From assembly GCA_964017045.1 (NCBI GenBank), contig OZ024808.1, positions 25,885,896 to 25,949,895 on the forward strand: a DNA stretch of 64,000 bases, given 5' to 3'. The notes beneath the pieces were generated by a model that saw nothing but the letters and a program-made list of their open reading frames with translations, searched no databases and was not told the DNA's origin. Origin of the DNA: Omphiscola glabra (taxonomy: Eukaryota > Mollusca > Gastropoda > Lymnaeidae). The translations under genes were made by a program, and so were the position numbers. Positions 12,950-30,059 of the stretch are shown piece after piece. The number at the start of each line of letters is the position of its first letter. The first letter of the stretch is position 1.

Positions 12950-13387
12950 CTAAACAGTGCGTTCAAATAGACATTTGTCGAAAATTGAATTATATGAACT
13001 GTGCATTAGGCTGCGTCTTTGCCAGCTATTATGTACTTGGATGAAATGAAATAAAAACCTTCTTGCAAAAAATATTTCCATTAAAAAATTACTTTTATTT
13101 TTTAAATGCCCCATTCTATTTGGCATTTCTTTCTCCTGCCAGATTCTGGATATGAGGTCGTGTATTTGCCTATGCAGTTCGTTTCCACCAAGTTTTATCA
13201 GTTCTGCAGAGATAATAAGGTCGATTCCTTGGGTTTTGTTATCTTTCATGGTAAAACTTGGCACATAGACTTGTTGCAGATGACAACATATTCTATCAAA
13301 TTTTGAGCCCCCCCTGCCCCACACCTGTTCAATGGGTGCGTGTTTTGGTGTGGAGGTTAATTGCGTAGCTGTTGCTATGTGCTGCAT
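12950..13387 (-). pseudogene. LINE reverse transcriptase fragment
   Basis: The frame contains KTQGIDLIISAEL, followed by a Leu-Gly-Gly-rich stretch and LISRIWQEKEMP. This is the conserved segment at the start of the reverse transcriptase domain of many invertebrate non-LTR retrotransposons (Gly-Ile-Asp then Ala-Glu-Leu, later Ile-Trp-Xaa-Glu). The expected downstream catalytic motifs are absent, so only a short internal piece survives. It may come from the same family as the C-terminal piece at 22428-23210. Confidence 0.6.
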
Positions 13388-14249
13388 TGTACTTGTGTGG
13401 CAGATTTAGGTTTGCAGTAAAAATAAGATCTAGCTTTAAAGAGGAAAAAGAAGGAAATATGAAGAAGTTCACGAGAAGTTCACCCCATTTATAAAACGCT
13501 TCTTAATAAATGGTACATTACGTACAATTACATAAATTTAAATGCAAACAAAAATGCATAAAAAGGAATGATACGAACAACTGTTTTTAGGGGTTGTTTA
13601 ATTTTGCGTCTTAAAACGAGGAGAGTTCCGCATTTTTACAGCTTAGATGTTTTCCAAATACTTTTCAAGCTGATTTTAAAAGAAAGTCACAAAATTTAAA
13701 TTTAAAATGTAAAAAAAAAAAGAGAATATTTTTTTCCCCTAATTTCTTGCTTATTTATTTAATTATCACATCTCTAAGGAATTATTTTCTCTTAAAATAC
13801 CATTAACTGAATTTAACAAATAATAAATTCTTGATAAAACTCTACACAAGAAATTGAAGCTTTCTAATTTTATGAAAATTGTGTTTTGGCTTACACACCA
13901 CGAATAACTGAAACAAAATGTTTGATATTAACATAGGAGTATAAGAAATTTTTCAGTGGCCTAAAACAAAATAATGGAAGAATTACAAAAAACAATAATA
14001 ACAGATTATTGTTAAATTGATTTTAGTTTAAATTGGAAAAGGCACCATTTTAATGAATCAGTTGACACCATCTGTTATGCAGCAACATTTTTTAAAAGTA
14101 ATATTTTAATGTACATTTTGTTGTGATGGTATTAAATATGGTTCATTGTTTATCTCAGAAGGCAGCATTTCATTCATATTATAATCATATTTACACTTGA
14201 TCAACAACAACAAAAAATATCACAGTGAAACAATGCAAGACATCTCCAT

Positions 14250-14390
14250 TGTAAGTATTGCGTATTCAGATGTATTGTGTATTTAGATGTATTGTGCATT
14301 CAAATGTATTGTGTATTTAGTTGTATTGTGCATTCAGATGTATTGTGCATTTAGATGTATTGAGCATTCAGATGTATTGTGAATGAAGCG
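14250..14390. repeat. short AT-rich tandem repeat, about 17 bp unit
   Basis: Around eight irregular copies of ATGTATTGTG(C/T)ATT. It lies in the 3' flank of ATAT1, about 0.6 kb beyond its stop. A TTTATT (AATAAA on the minus strand) at about 14621 is a possible polyadenylation signal for ATAT1. Confidence 0.6.
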
Positions 14391-14994
14391 CTTCTATTTG
14401 TATAGCTATTTAGAAGTATAGTTAAATCATCAACTGCAATATTAATCACCTGCTTAACATAGTTACACAATATTTCAAGGATAGTGAATTAAGTATTAAC
14501 ATAATTTAATCAGCCAAAATCAATCAAAAAATGTGCACAGTTTGTAGCTCTCCATAATAAATGTATATTAAGTGCTACTTCTTGAAAGAACGTTTGGAAT
14601 TACTTTTTGCCATGGAAAATATTTTATTTGGTGGCTAAATAAAATGACAAGAAGTGTGGTGATAACAGGCCTCAGTTCTAAGAATATTGGGAATCGGGAT
14701 AGCTAAATTTTGGGGCAATGCTGCCACTGAAAATCATACATTTTTTTTTTCAGGTTACTAAATATTTCTTCTTGGATATGTATAAAGCTCCACATGCATC
14801 GATAACAATCATGAAATTAAGAGTACATTTTGTAAAAGCCCTTCCAATTATTTTAATTTAATCAGAAAGCCTTAAAGGTTTATAAACAATTTATATTCAC
14901 AACATTTGAATTTCTCTTTGCTGTAGCTCATTTTAAAAATAACAATATTAAGTTATACCTGAAGTTTTAAAATAATAGTTTAGAGCAGTTTCTT

Positions 14995-21308
<6,314 letters not shown>

Positions 21309-21364
21309 AGTTCAAAATTAGTTTCATGGGGAAATGCCCTATTTCTCTGCTACCTGGAATAATA

Positions 21365-21466
21365 TTTAACTGCCATCCAAGTGTTCCAAAAGGTTGCAAA
21401 GCTCATGCATTTATAATATGATGCATGAGCTTTGCAACCTTTTGGAACACTTGGATGGCAGTTAAA
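21365..21466. repeat. perfect 46-bp inverted repeat with 10-bp loop
   Basis: The left arm 21365-21410 (TTTAACTGCCATCCAAGTGT...) is the exact reverse complement of the right arm 21421-21466. The loop is TTATAATATG. There is no A-run and no obvious target duplication, so it does not look like a retroposon or a typical MITE. It lies 57 bp upstream of the ATAT1 start codon on that gene's 5' side and would form a long hairpin if transcribed. Confidence 0.95.
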
Positions 21467-21988
21467 GCATATGAAAAAGTTGAAAATTCAATTGTAAATG
21501 TTATATTCTTTGAATACCAAAAAAAAAAAAAAAAAAACGCAAAATTATAAATTGTGAATAAAATTTATTTTAAAAATGTGCCAATATTGGTTAACTATAA
21601 AAATCTTAAAATAGTTTACAAATAAATTTAAATACTTTGAAGAGTTGGTAGCGTCTTCATTGATATAATTTAAGTAGCAACTATAGATGACATCATAATA
21701 TACAGCCATAAAAGAAATAAGTTACACACATTTTGGTGAAAAACACTTTTAAAAAAATATTTTTTTGTCAGCAATCAAAACATTGTTGGTCGTAAGAGAC
21801 TAAAAGTAAAATCATGAAGTGCATAAAGAAATAGTGTAATTTATTTAGGATGCACATTATTTACCAAGAAGTAATATTGCATATCTTTAAAATTGAAATT
21901 GATTTCAGTTATTGTTAGCATATGGTCAGCTAGCAAATTGCAATGTAATTAAAGAGGTAGCAAGATAATTTTTTTGAGATGTCTGATA

Positions 21989-22140
21989 TAATGGTGTAGC
22001 TAAGATTAGTGCCCTCTGGGGCAGATTAAATTTTTCCCATCCCTTTCTGCAGTTGTCCAAAAATTCCATACCTCAATATAAGGAAGAAATGTTATGCCTG
22101 GGGTGGACTGCCAACTCTGCACCTCCTTCCTATGCCACTG
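21989..22140. mobile_element. old hAT-type MITE
   Basis: The edges are TAATGGTGTAGCTAAG and CTATGCCACTG, a decayed version of the CAGTGGCGTAGC inverted terminus seen in the younger copies at 27566, 33435, 36588 and 44162. Flanking octamers GTCTGATA and GTCTGACG match in six of eight positions, as expected for an aged 8-bp target duplication. The interior differs from the younger copies. Confidence 0.55.
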
Positions 22141-22394
22141 GTCTGACGCAATTACCTTTTCTTGTCCAATCCATAAAATAAAAGAATATTTTTTAAATCG
22201 TAGTCTTGTAAATTAATACTATTATAATTATAATAGTATACAACACTATGATCAGTTCACTCTAACTTGTAATTAAGGAAACGAGTGAAAAGTATGGGAG
22301 AAAAGAATTGTGGAATATAACGAAGAAACAAACAACCAACCAACCACCAACCAGAGGGCAATTCTTTTGCTGCCCTCTTGGATACTACTTTTCA

Positions 22395-23210
22395 GCTAAG
22401 TCCATCCATCCATCCATCCCTGTGGAACTACAGCCCATAAAGGGCTTTGGCCTGCCTCACTACTTCCTTCCACTCAGACTTAACTAATGCTTTTCTTTTC
22501 CATGCTTGGATTCCCAGTTGTTGTAGATCTTTTTCCTCATCATACATCCATCTAAGCCTAGGTCTGCCTTTGAGCCTTTTCCCTCTGGGGTATTGGTGAT
22601 ACACACTCTTCACTCCTCTGTCATTTGGCATTCTCTCTAAGTGTCCTGCCCAGCATAGCCTGCCCTTTTTTATTTCTGCTACTATCGTGGGATCCTGATA
22701 TTGACTGTACAATTCATGGTTGGTTCGTATTCTACATCCATATTCATCCTTTGTTGGTCCATATATTTTCCTGAGAACTTTCCTCTTCCATGTGTTTAAT
22801 AGGTTTTCTGCCATATTTGTTAGGCTCCAAGTTTCACTTGCATATGTTACAACTGGTCTGATTACAGTTTTATAAATAATTTTCTTTGTTTCTCTTGTAA
22901 TATTTTTACTTTTGAGTATTTTCTGATTACTGAAGTATGCCCTGTATCCGGCAGACATTCTTTCTTTTATTTCTGTTAGTAATTTGTTTCTTTCATTTAA
23001 TAATGATCCTAGGTATTTGAATTGATTTACGTTTTCAAAAGTCTGGTTTCTAATATTAATGGCTTCATCTGTCTGTTCTTCTTTTATCATAGTCATATAT
23101 TTTGTTTTTTGATTGTTAAATTCCAGCCCTGCTTGTAGTGATGCGTCTTCTAATTCAATAACAGATTTTGATATGTCTTTATTACTTAAGATACTGAAGT
23201 GGTTGATTGT
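22395..23210 (-). pseudogene. C-terminal part of a LINE (non-LTR) ORF2
   Basis: An open frame at 22428-23096, readable back to about 23210 before a stop, encodes the segment that follows the reverse transcriptase palm in many invertebrate LINEs. Landmarks are FKYLGSLL, KIIYKTVIRPVVTYASETW, CWAGHLERM and a basic GRPRLRW motif near the end. The 3' end carries GGAT repeats (CCATCCATCCATCC on the plus strand, 22403-22419), typical of a LINE tail. The catalytic region is missing, so this is a 5'-truncated copy. Confidence 0.85.
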
Positions 23211-23809
23211 AGAGAGTGCCTATTGGTTGTGGGTTTTGGGTTTCCCTAAGAAAGTATCCTGTTATTGTTCCTTGGGTGTCAATGTGTATGTTTCTCATAA
23301 CTCTGTCTAATGTTAGGTTAAGGTCAGCTAAGTGCAATTTTTATTTAATTCTGTTTTTACTGTTGTTTGTTCACTTATGAAAGTTTCCTGCCAATACTTT
23401 CATTGTTTTGTTCTGTTAATTTTTTTTCAGGTTCTCTCATATTTTGTTTCACTAAGTTCCTTTTTTGCTATCCTGATTGCAGTCTCGCCCTCTAATTACC
23501 CCCTAATTACCGTACTTTTAATGTAATTGTTCACATTCACATATCTATTGCACAGACATGATTTAAAAGCCCAGTTGAAGGGAAACAATTTTTCTCCTGA
23601 GATGAGATGAATTTATTAGGTAATTAATACATCACCACAACCCCTTAAAAATTTCAGACATCTTTTGACAAATATCTTAATATATCTCTTTCTTTGGAAT
23701 CAGAAAAATTTTCTGGTCTGGAAATAATAATATTAATCTTGATTATGATTAATTGAATTAAAGTAGACTACTTATTATCTTTCAAAGTTTAATTGGATGT
23801 ACATCATTT

Positions 23810-23840
23810 CTACTACTACTACTACTACTACTACTAAACT
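23810..23840. repeat. (TAC)n microsatellite
   Basis: A run of CTA/TAC triplets. A second short run lies at about 24200-24220. The surrounding 23.2-24.6 kb is AT-rich and shows no gene. Confidence 0.85.
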
Positions 23841-24849
23841 AAACTATTTACTATTAGATTTTAGACTATTATTAACTGACTAACTGTCCTAATAATAATT
23901 AATTTAAATAATGATTATGATGCCGATGGTAAACTAATATTACTAATAAATGATGAATAGGACTAAATGAGAAATGACTAAAATTAAATAACTAAAATAG
24001 ATTAAATGAATATCATAATATTATATAAATAAATTATAGGCTAAATGAAAATGCCTAAAATGCCTTTAAAACTAAATTCCAAATTAAAGTAATTTAGTTA
24101 ATGATATATGTCCATAAAGATAAAATGACTTGATTGAATTAATTATTTTCTATGAATTTAAGTCCAGATTATTTTTTAAAGGACTGTATACTGTATAGCC
24201 TACTACTACTACTACTACTAATTTAAATTATTAGACCGGGGTCGACTTTGACTTATCTTCTTCTTAGAATTAGAATAAGACTTAGTCTTGTTCTTAGATA
24301 GGCTCAGATAAGTTATTAATATTTTAAGGCAATATGCTTCAGATATTATCGCTAAATTATTCACATGGTTAAGTTAAAGAAATGAAATTAACTATTCTGG
24401 CATACAATTGAAGAAGCCTGTTTAAATCTTAGCCTTGTTTTAATCGAATCGAAATCGGAATGAATGGTGTTTACCTCACTAAGGAAAACATTATAGTAGG
24501 GCAGAAATGGTGAATCGAGAATATGATTGGTTTAAATTCTAAAGCTACGAAACCGTACAAATAAATCATTACTTGAGCCGCACATTAATTCTGGTTCTGG
24601 TTCTGATAGGGTACGTTGCTGCATCCATGTACTGGCATATGTGCAACGGTTGGGGAAGCGATTCTGCCATCCTAACGGCTCCTAGCAGATGCAGGGCAGC
24701 CTTGAAGCTTTCGATAGATGTCCAGTTCACAACGGTATTGTCCAGGTGGTTCCAAGCCTGTTTTGTTAATATTGCACTGTGTTACTCCGAGGCAGAGTGA
24801 AGCATTTGTTATTTTTCCGGGTGTAATTGCTCATTGGGTTGTCAGATGT

Positions 24850-25760
24850 TAAGTCGGTGTTTAGTGAGTGTTTGGCTCTGATTTATCGACCTGGCTTCTG
24901 TGGGGTGAAATGATTGTTTGCTGGGATGGCCGGCACTAGCCCCATGACCACTTTATATAAGAATGTTAAGCGGATCTTTTCTCGTCTGTCTTTGAGGGAG
25001 GGGATGTCAAATCTGTTTAAGAGGCCAGTGACGTAACCACGAGTGGTGGTTTTGTAGTCCCCAGCTATGAGGCGCACTGCGTTACGTTGAATTCACTCCA
25101 TCTTGTCCACGTCTTGCTTTAGGTATGGGTCTCAGATGATCGCACCATAGTCTAGTAGTGGGCGGACGAGTGCAAGATAAGCATTTCGTTTGCAGGATGT
25201 TGGGCAGTGACGCAGATTTCTTCGAATGAAACCTAGTGTGGAGTGGTTTTAAAAATTTTTTTTTTGTTTATATGGGGTGACCATTTTAGGTTATTTGAGA
25301 AGAGAATTCCAAGGTATGGATTATTTGATACTTGTTGGAGAATTGCCTTGTTTAAGGAGTACATATAGGTGGATGGTTCTTTTCTTCAGATGCTCATTGT
25401 GTAGCATTTAGTTTCATTAAATTACCTGCCCCATTTGTCCTCCCAACTCATAGGCACTTCAAATCTGCTCGGAGGTGGTTGTGGTCATCGTAGCCGTTTA
25501 TCTCTCTGTAGACAAGACAGCCATCTGCAAACAGCCTCACTTGAGATTTTACAGTATCAGGGAGGCCGTTTATGTGACAGAGAAAGAGAAAGGGGCCCAG
25601 TACTGTGCCTTGAGGAACTCTTGAGTATACGGTGGCTTTGCCTGATCGGACGCCATCTACCACCAATTGCACGGTTCGTTTTGTTAGGAATGTTGAGAGC
25701 CAGGAGTGAAGGTTGCTGGTAAAACCGTAGTGGTGGAGTTTGTGTTATTTTTCACGACAA
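24850..25760 (-). pseudogene. degenerate LINE reverse transcriptase
   Basis: Two minus-strand pieces belong together. 25448-25672 contains the palm motifs VPQGTVLGPFLFLCHINGLP and VRLFADGCLVYR; 24883-25077 contains FDIPSLKDRREKIRLTFLYK from the C-terminal region. The catalytic Phe-Ala-Asp-Asp box reads Phe-Ala-Asp-Gly, and the two pieces are not in one frame, so the copy is dead. It is Jockey/CR1-like in motif layout. Confidence 0.75.
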
Positions 25761-25994
25761 ACCAACTGACAATTCTTTGATATCATTTGGGGCTATCACT
25801 ATCAGCATATACTACGGGGAAGTATGGGTCCCGAGTCACAACAAATTGTTGGGTTCCAGCCCATGAGAATACACGACTTTCTACGTAAAAATTTGACAAA
25901 TTGCTGTGTGTCACTACATTTACCCCCCCTCCCCAAAAAGCTCCCCACCCACATATTTTTTTACAAGACGGCATTATGTTGGAAAGGCTCACGT

Positions 25995-26008
25995 TTTTAG
26001 AAGAAAAC

Positions 26009-26054
<46 letters not shown>
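25995..26054. repeat. long poly-A tract
   Basis: More than 35 consecutive A bases at the right of a short T-free region. It could be the tail of a retroposed copy in plus orientation, but no parent sequence or target duplication was recognised. Confidence 0.8.
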
Positions 26055-26057
<3 letters not shown>

Positions 26058-26279
26058 AAACAATATTGAAAAGTAGCTAATCTCAGTTTTGGCGGCCTTT
26101 TCTTTTGCGTGTGTGTCTTTATTTTGAATGTTTTTTTGTGTGGGTGAGGTGATTTGCGGGTTTTGGGGGATGGGTGAGTTGATTAAATTAGAATTGTATG
26201 TAAGAGAAGCAGAGCAGGTAAAAATTGTGCTTTTTTTCTTGCTTAAAATAATTGTTGCCCCTTTTGTTTATTTTAAGAT

Positions 26280-26460
26280 CAGCAATTAATGTATTGGTAG
26301 TTCCATCTATTTGAATCGGCAATTTATTTATTGGTAGTTCCGTCTATTTGAATCAGCAATTAGTGTATTGGTAGTTACATCTATTTGAATCGGAAATTTA
26401 TGCGTTGGTAGTTCCATCTATTTAAAGAGTAATTAATGTATTGGTAAATCCGACTTTTTA
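26280..26460. repeat. short tandem repeat of about 46 bp, 4 copies
   Basis: Copies carry TGTATTGGTAGTTCCATCTA followed by TTTGAATCGGCAATTTA, with substitutions. No gene is seen in 25760-27300. Confidence 0.65.
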
Positions 26461-27358
26461 AATGAGCGATTTTCTTGTTTGCATAAGAAAAAGATTATCT
26501 GAATAGACATAGGCTGCACCTACTGGTATATGGGTACCAGAATTGAGAGGTTGGGATTAAAAAACGATTAAAAATTTTTTGTTGGGTTTGTAAGACAAAA
26601 TTTGGTATCAAATGAAAGATAATTGAACGTACTATACGTTTGTAAACTTAATTCTTCATTTTAACTAAAATAAACTACCACAAATGACATCCCAACAGCA
26701 TTGGTCAAAATGGACCCGGACACGCAGCGCCCCCTTTCGGACCCGGGACACATTAGACAAAATTGTCTATTCACATCGCTTGACAAAGTATTGGAAACGG
26801 CTTGGTTTTTCTTGTGTAGTTAGTTTCAGCTTATATTTTTCGGTAATTATTATTACCTCTATAGAAATCCATAAACTGGTTATTATCATAATTATCTCTG
26901 CGATCTTGAACGTCAAATACTTTTTTAATCTCTCTATCCTGTATGCGCCCCAAATCCTCTTTTTTTTCCGGATTATTCCACCGCGATAAAATATCATTTA
27001 TAATTTAAAAAAAAGAAATAAGGTGAAACGTTTGCAGGAGTGGCAGTGATTACGTCGAATGGACAAAGTTTTAGTAATTTTTTGCTATGTTTTTGTGTGT
27101 TGTGTTACATTATAGAAGGCATCACGATAGACACTTGAGAAATGTTACTCTCTGATAAAAATCAGCTAACAATGGTTAAAAACAGAATATACACCACCGA
27201 CTATTTTTGTTTTTGTGTTTACGGTCTGGAATTATTCCAGCACCCGTAACATTTAATTGTTAAGACAGCCTTTTCTGTACGCAGTTACACAGACGGTCCT
27301 AACTTCATGTCGTCAACTGCTGTCTTCAGACTTCTGTGCACGAGTGTTGTTTTTTTGT

Positions 27359-28000
27359 CAAGGCTTATCATCTCATCCCTAATGCCTATCATCTCATTCT
27401 CAAGGCTTATCATCTCATCCCTAATGCCTATCATCTCATTCTCAAGGCTTATCATCTCATCCCTAATGCCTATCATCTCATGGCTTATCATCTCATCCCT
27501 AATGCCTATCATCTCATTCTCAAGGCTTATCATATCATCCCAAAAAGCTTATTGTCTCATTCTCACAGTGAGGGGGGGGCATCATGCCCCGGGCGCTACT
27601 CACAAAGGGGCGCCAAATGGTATATTTTACTATAATATTGTATGGTTTTCGAATAGGGGGGGCGCTAAAAAGGTATTGGGGGGCGCTAAAAAGGTATTGT
27701 GCCCCGGGCGCGAGTTAAGCTCGCTACGCCACTGCATTCTCAAGGCTTATCTCATCCCTAAAGCTTATCATCTCATGCTCAAGGCTTATCATCTCACCCC
27801 CAAAGCTTATCATCTCATTCTCAAGCCTTATTATCTCATTCCCAGTTCTTATTATCTCACCCATAATGCTTAGCATTTCATCTTCAAAGTTTTAAAAATC
27901 TCGTTCTCAAAGCTTATCTCCCTCCTAAGTAAGGCTTCTCATCTTATTCTCACGGCTTATCATCTCATTCTCAATGCTTATCATTAGATCCTCCAGAATG
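27359..28000. repeat. 42-bp minisatellite interrupted by a MITE
   Basis: Units of GGCTTATCATCTCATCCCTA plus a related ATGCCTATCATCTCATTCTCAA half. The regular part is 27359-27540. A more degenerate part continues at 27735-28000 after a hAT-type MITE. The two halves of the unit are themselves related, so the array grew from a shorter, roughly 20-bp ancestor. Confidence 0.85.
27566..27734. mobile_element. hAT-type MITE, copy 1 (169 bp)
   Basis: Flanked by the 8-bp direct repeat CATTCTCA (27558-27565 and 27735-27742). The right end CTCGCTACGCCACTG is the standard terminus; the left end is altered to CAGTGAGGGG. The interior has GGCGCCAAATGGTATA, ACAATATTATAG-type AT sequence and GGTATTGTGCCCCGGGCGC. 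No coding capacity. Confidence 0.88.
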
Positions 28001-28194
28001 GCTGCCTTACTTGTCTAACGAGTCCACCCCCCGGCTGTTAAGCCACATATGATACGGGTGTACGAGGAGGGCTGGTCCGCTCTGCAGGACATTTTTTGTG
28101 GACCGTTTCCGGTGCCGGTCTTACCAGCCGTTCAATGAAATAAGACATGAACATTTGCGATGTTTACTTCACGCAGCTTCAAAAAGTCTAAATG

Positions 28195-28442
28195 AGCGAC
28201 TCCACAAATTAGCGACTCCACAAATTAGCGACTCCACAAATTAGGGACGCCACAAATTAGCAACTCCACAAATTAACGACTCCACAAATTAGCGACTCCA
28301 CAAATTAGGGACGCCACAAATTAGCAACTCCACAAATTAACGACTCCACAAATTAGCAACTCCACAAATTAACGACTCCACAAATTAGCGACTCCACAAA
28401 TTAAGGACTCCTAAAATTAGCAACTCCACAAATTAGCAACTG
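28195..28442. repeat. 16-bp minisatellite, about 15 copies
   Basis: Units of ACTCCACAAATTAGCG with variants AGCAACTCC, AACGACTCC and AGGGACGCC that recur in the same order, suggesting a higher-order 64-80 bp duplication on top of the 16-bp unit. Confidence 0.92.
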
Positions 28443-28611
28443 CACGCTATTTGAATCAAAGTTAAGATATTGAGAAGAAAAAAAACATTTACTCTGATGT
28501 AAATAACTTTTATTCGTCCAATAAATAAGACATAATGACCTACTTTCACGTCCGTCTCACACTTCGCTTAGTCATACCATTGGGCTATATACTTTTTAAA
28601 AATGAACACTT

Positions 28612-29835
28612 CTAGTTCCTACATGGGGCAACTGACTGAATATTGATCTTTCTCAGTTAGATAGTTCCTACATGGGGCAACTGACTGAATATTGATCTTT
28701 CTCAGTTAGATAGGTCCTACATGGGGCAACTGACTGAATATTGATCTTTCTCAGTTAGATAGTTCCTACATGGGGCAACTGACTGAATATTGATCTTTCT
28801 CAGTTAGATAGTTCCTACATGGGGCAACTGACTGAATATTGATCTTTCTCAGTTAGATAGGTCCTATATGGGGCAACTGACTGAATATTGATCTTTCTCA
28901 GTTAGATAGTTCCTACATGGGGCAACTGACTGAATATTGATCTTTCTCAGTTAGATAGTTCCTACATGGGGCAACTGACTGAATATTGATCTTTCTCAGT
29001 TAGTTAGTTCCTACATGGGGCAACTGACTGAATATTGATCTTTCTCAGTTAGATAGGTCCTACATGGGGCAACTGACTGAATATTGATCTTTCTCAGTTA
29101 GATAGTTCCTACATGGGGCAACTGACTGAATATTGATCTTTCTCAGTTAGATAGTTCCTACATGGGGCAACTGACTGAATATTGATCTTTCTCAGTTAGT
29201 TAGTTCCTACATGGGGCAACTGACTGAATATTGATCTTTCTCAGTTAGATAGGTCCTACATGGGGCAACTGACTGAATATTGATCTTTCTCAGTTAGATA
29301 GGTCCTACATGGGGCAACTGACTGAATATTGATCTTTCTCAGTTAGATAGTTCCTACATGGGGCAACTGACTGAACATTGATCTTTCTCAGTTAGATAGT
29401 TCCTACATGGGGCAACTGACTGAATATTGATCTTTCTCAGTTAGATTGTTCCTACACGGGGCAACTGACTGAATATTGATCTTTCTCAGTTAGATTGTTC
29501 CTACATGGGGCAACTGACTGAATATTGATCTTTCTCAGTTAGATAGGTCCTACATGGGGCAACTGACTGAATATTGATCTTTCTCAGTTAGATAGGTCCT
29601 ACATGGGGCAACTGACTGAATATTGATCTTTCTCAGTTAGTTAGTTCCTACATGGGGCAACTGACTGAATATTGATCTTTCTCAGTTAGATAGGTCCTAC
29701 ATGGGGCAACTGACTGAATATTGATCTTTCTCAGTTAGATAGGTCCTATATGGGGCAACTGACTGAATATTGATCTTTCTCAGTTAGATAGTTCCTACAT
29801 GGGGCAACTGACTGAATATTGATCTCAGTTAGATT
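28612..29835. repeat. 49-bp minisatellite, about 25 copies
   Basis: Near-identical 49-bp units containing TACATGGGGCAACTGACTGA and TTGATCTTTCTCAGTTAG. Each unit has the inverted pair AACTGA...TCAGTT. Variants (AGTTCC/AGGTCC, TAGATAG/TAGTTAG) recur in blocks, which indicates block duplications. The array ends 225 bp beyond the stop codon of the GAPR-1-like gene and may lie in its 3' UTR or flank. Confidence 0.96.
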
Positions 29836-30059
29836 CGATGTTTAAAATAGTCATATTAGCTTCTTCTTTTCAGAGTTATCTTGAAACATTTCACTGATAG
29901 TTTTTGCTATCTCGTGGTGGTCTGCAACAGCTCGAGCTGTTCACAAGCAAGTCTGTTATTAATATATGCTGTCATGTTATACAAAGTTTACCTTGTTAAT
30001 TAAGATATCTGGAATAAAATTGTATGTTTAGAAAAACCTTAGAGAACTATTTCTGATCT

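Noticed and set aside
28612..29835. CRISPR-like array of 49-bp repeats
   Set aside because: Units are contiguous with no spacers, and the context is an animal gene locus with introns.
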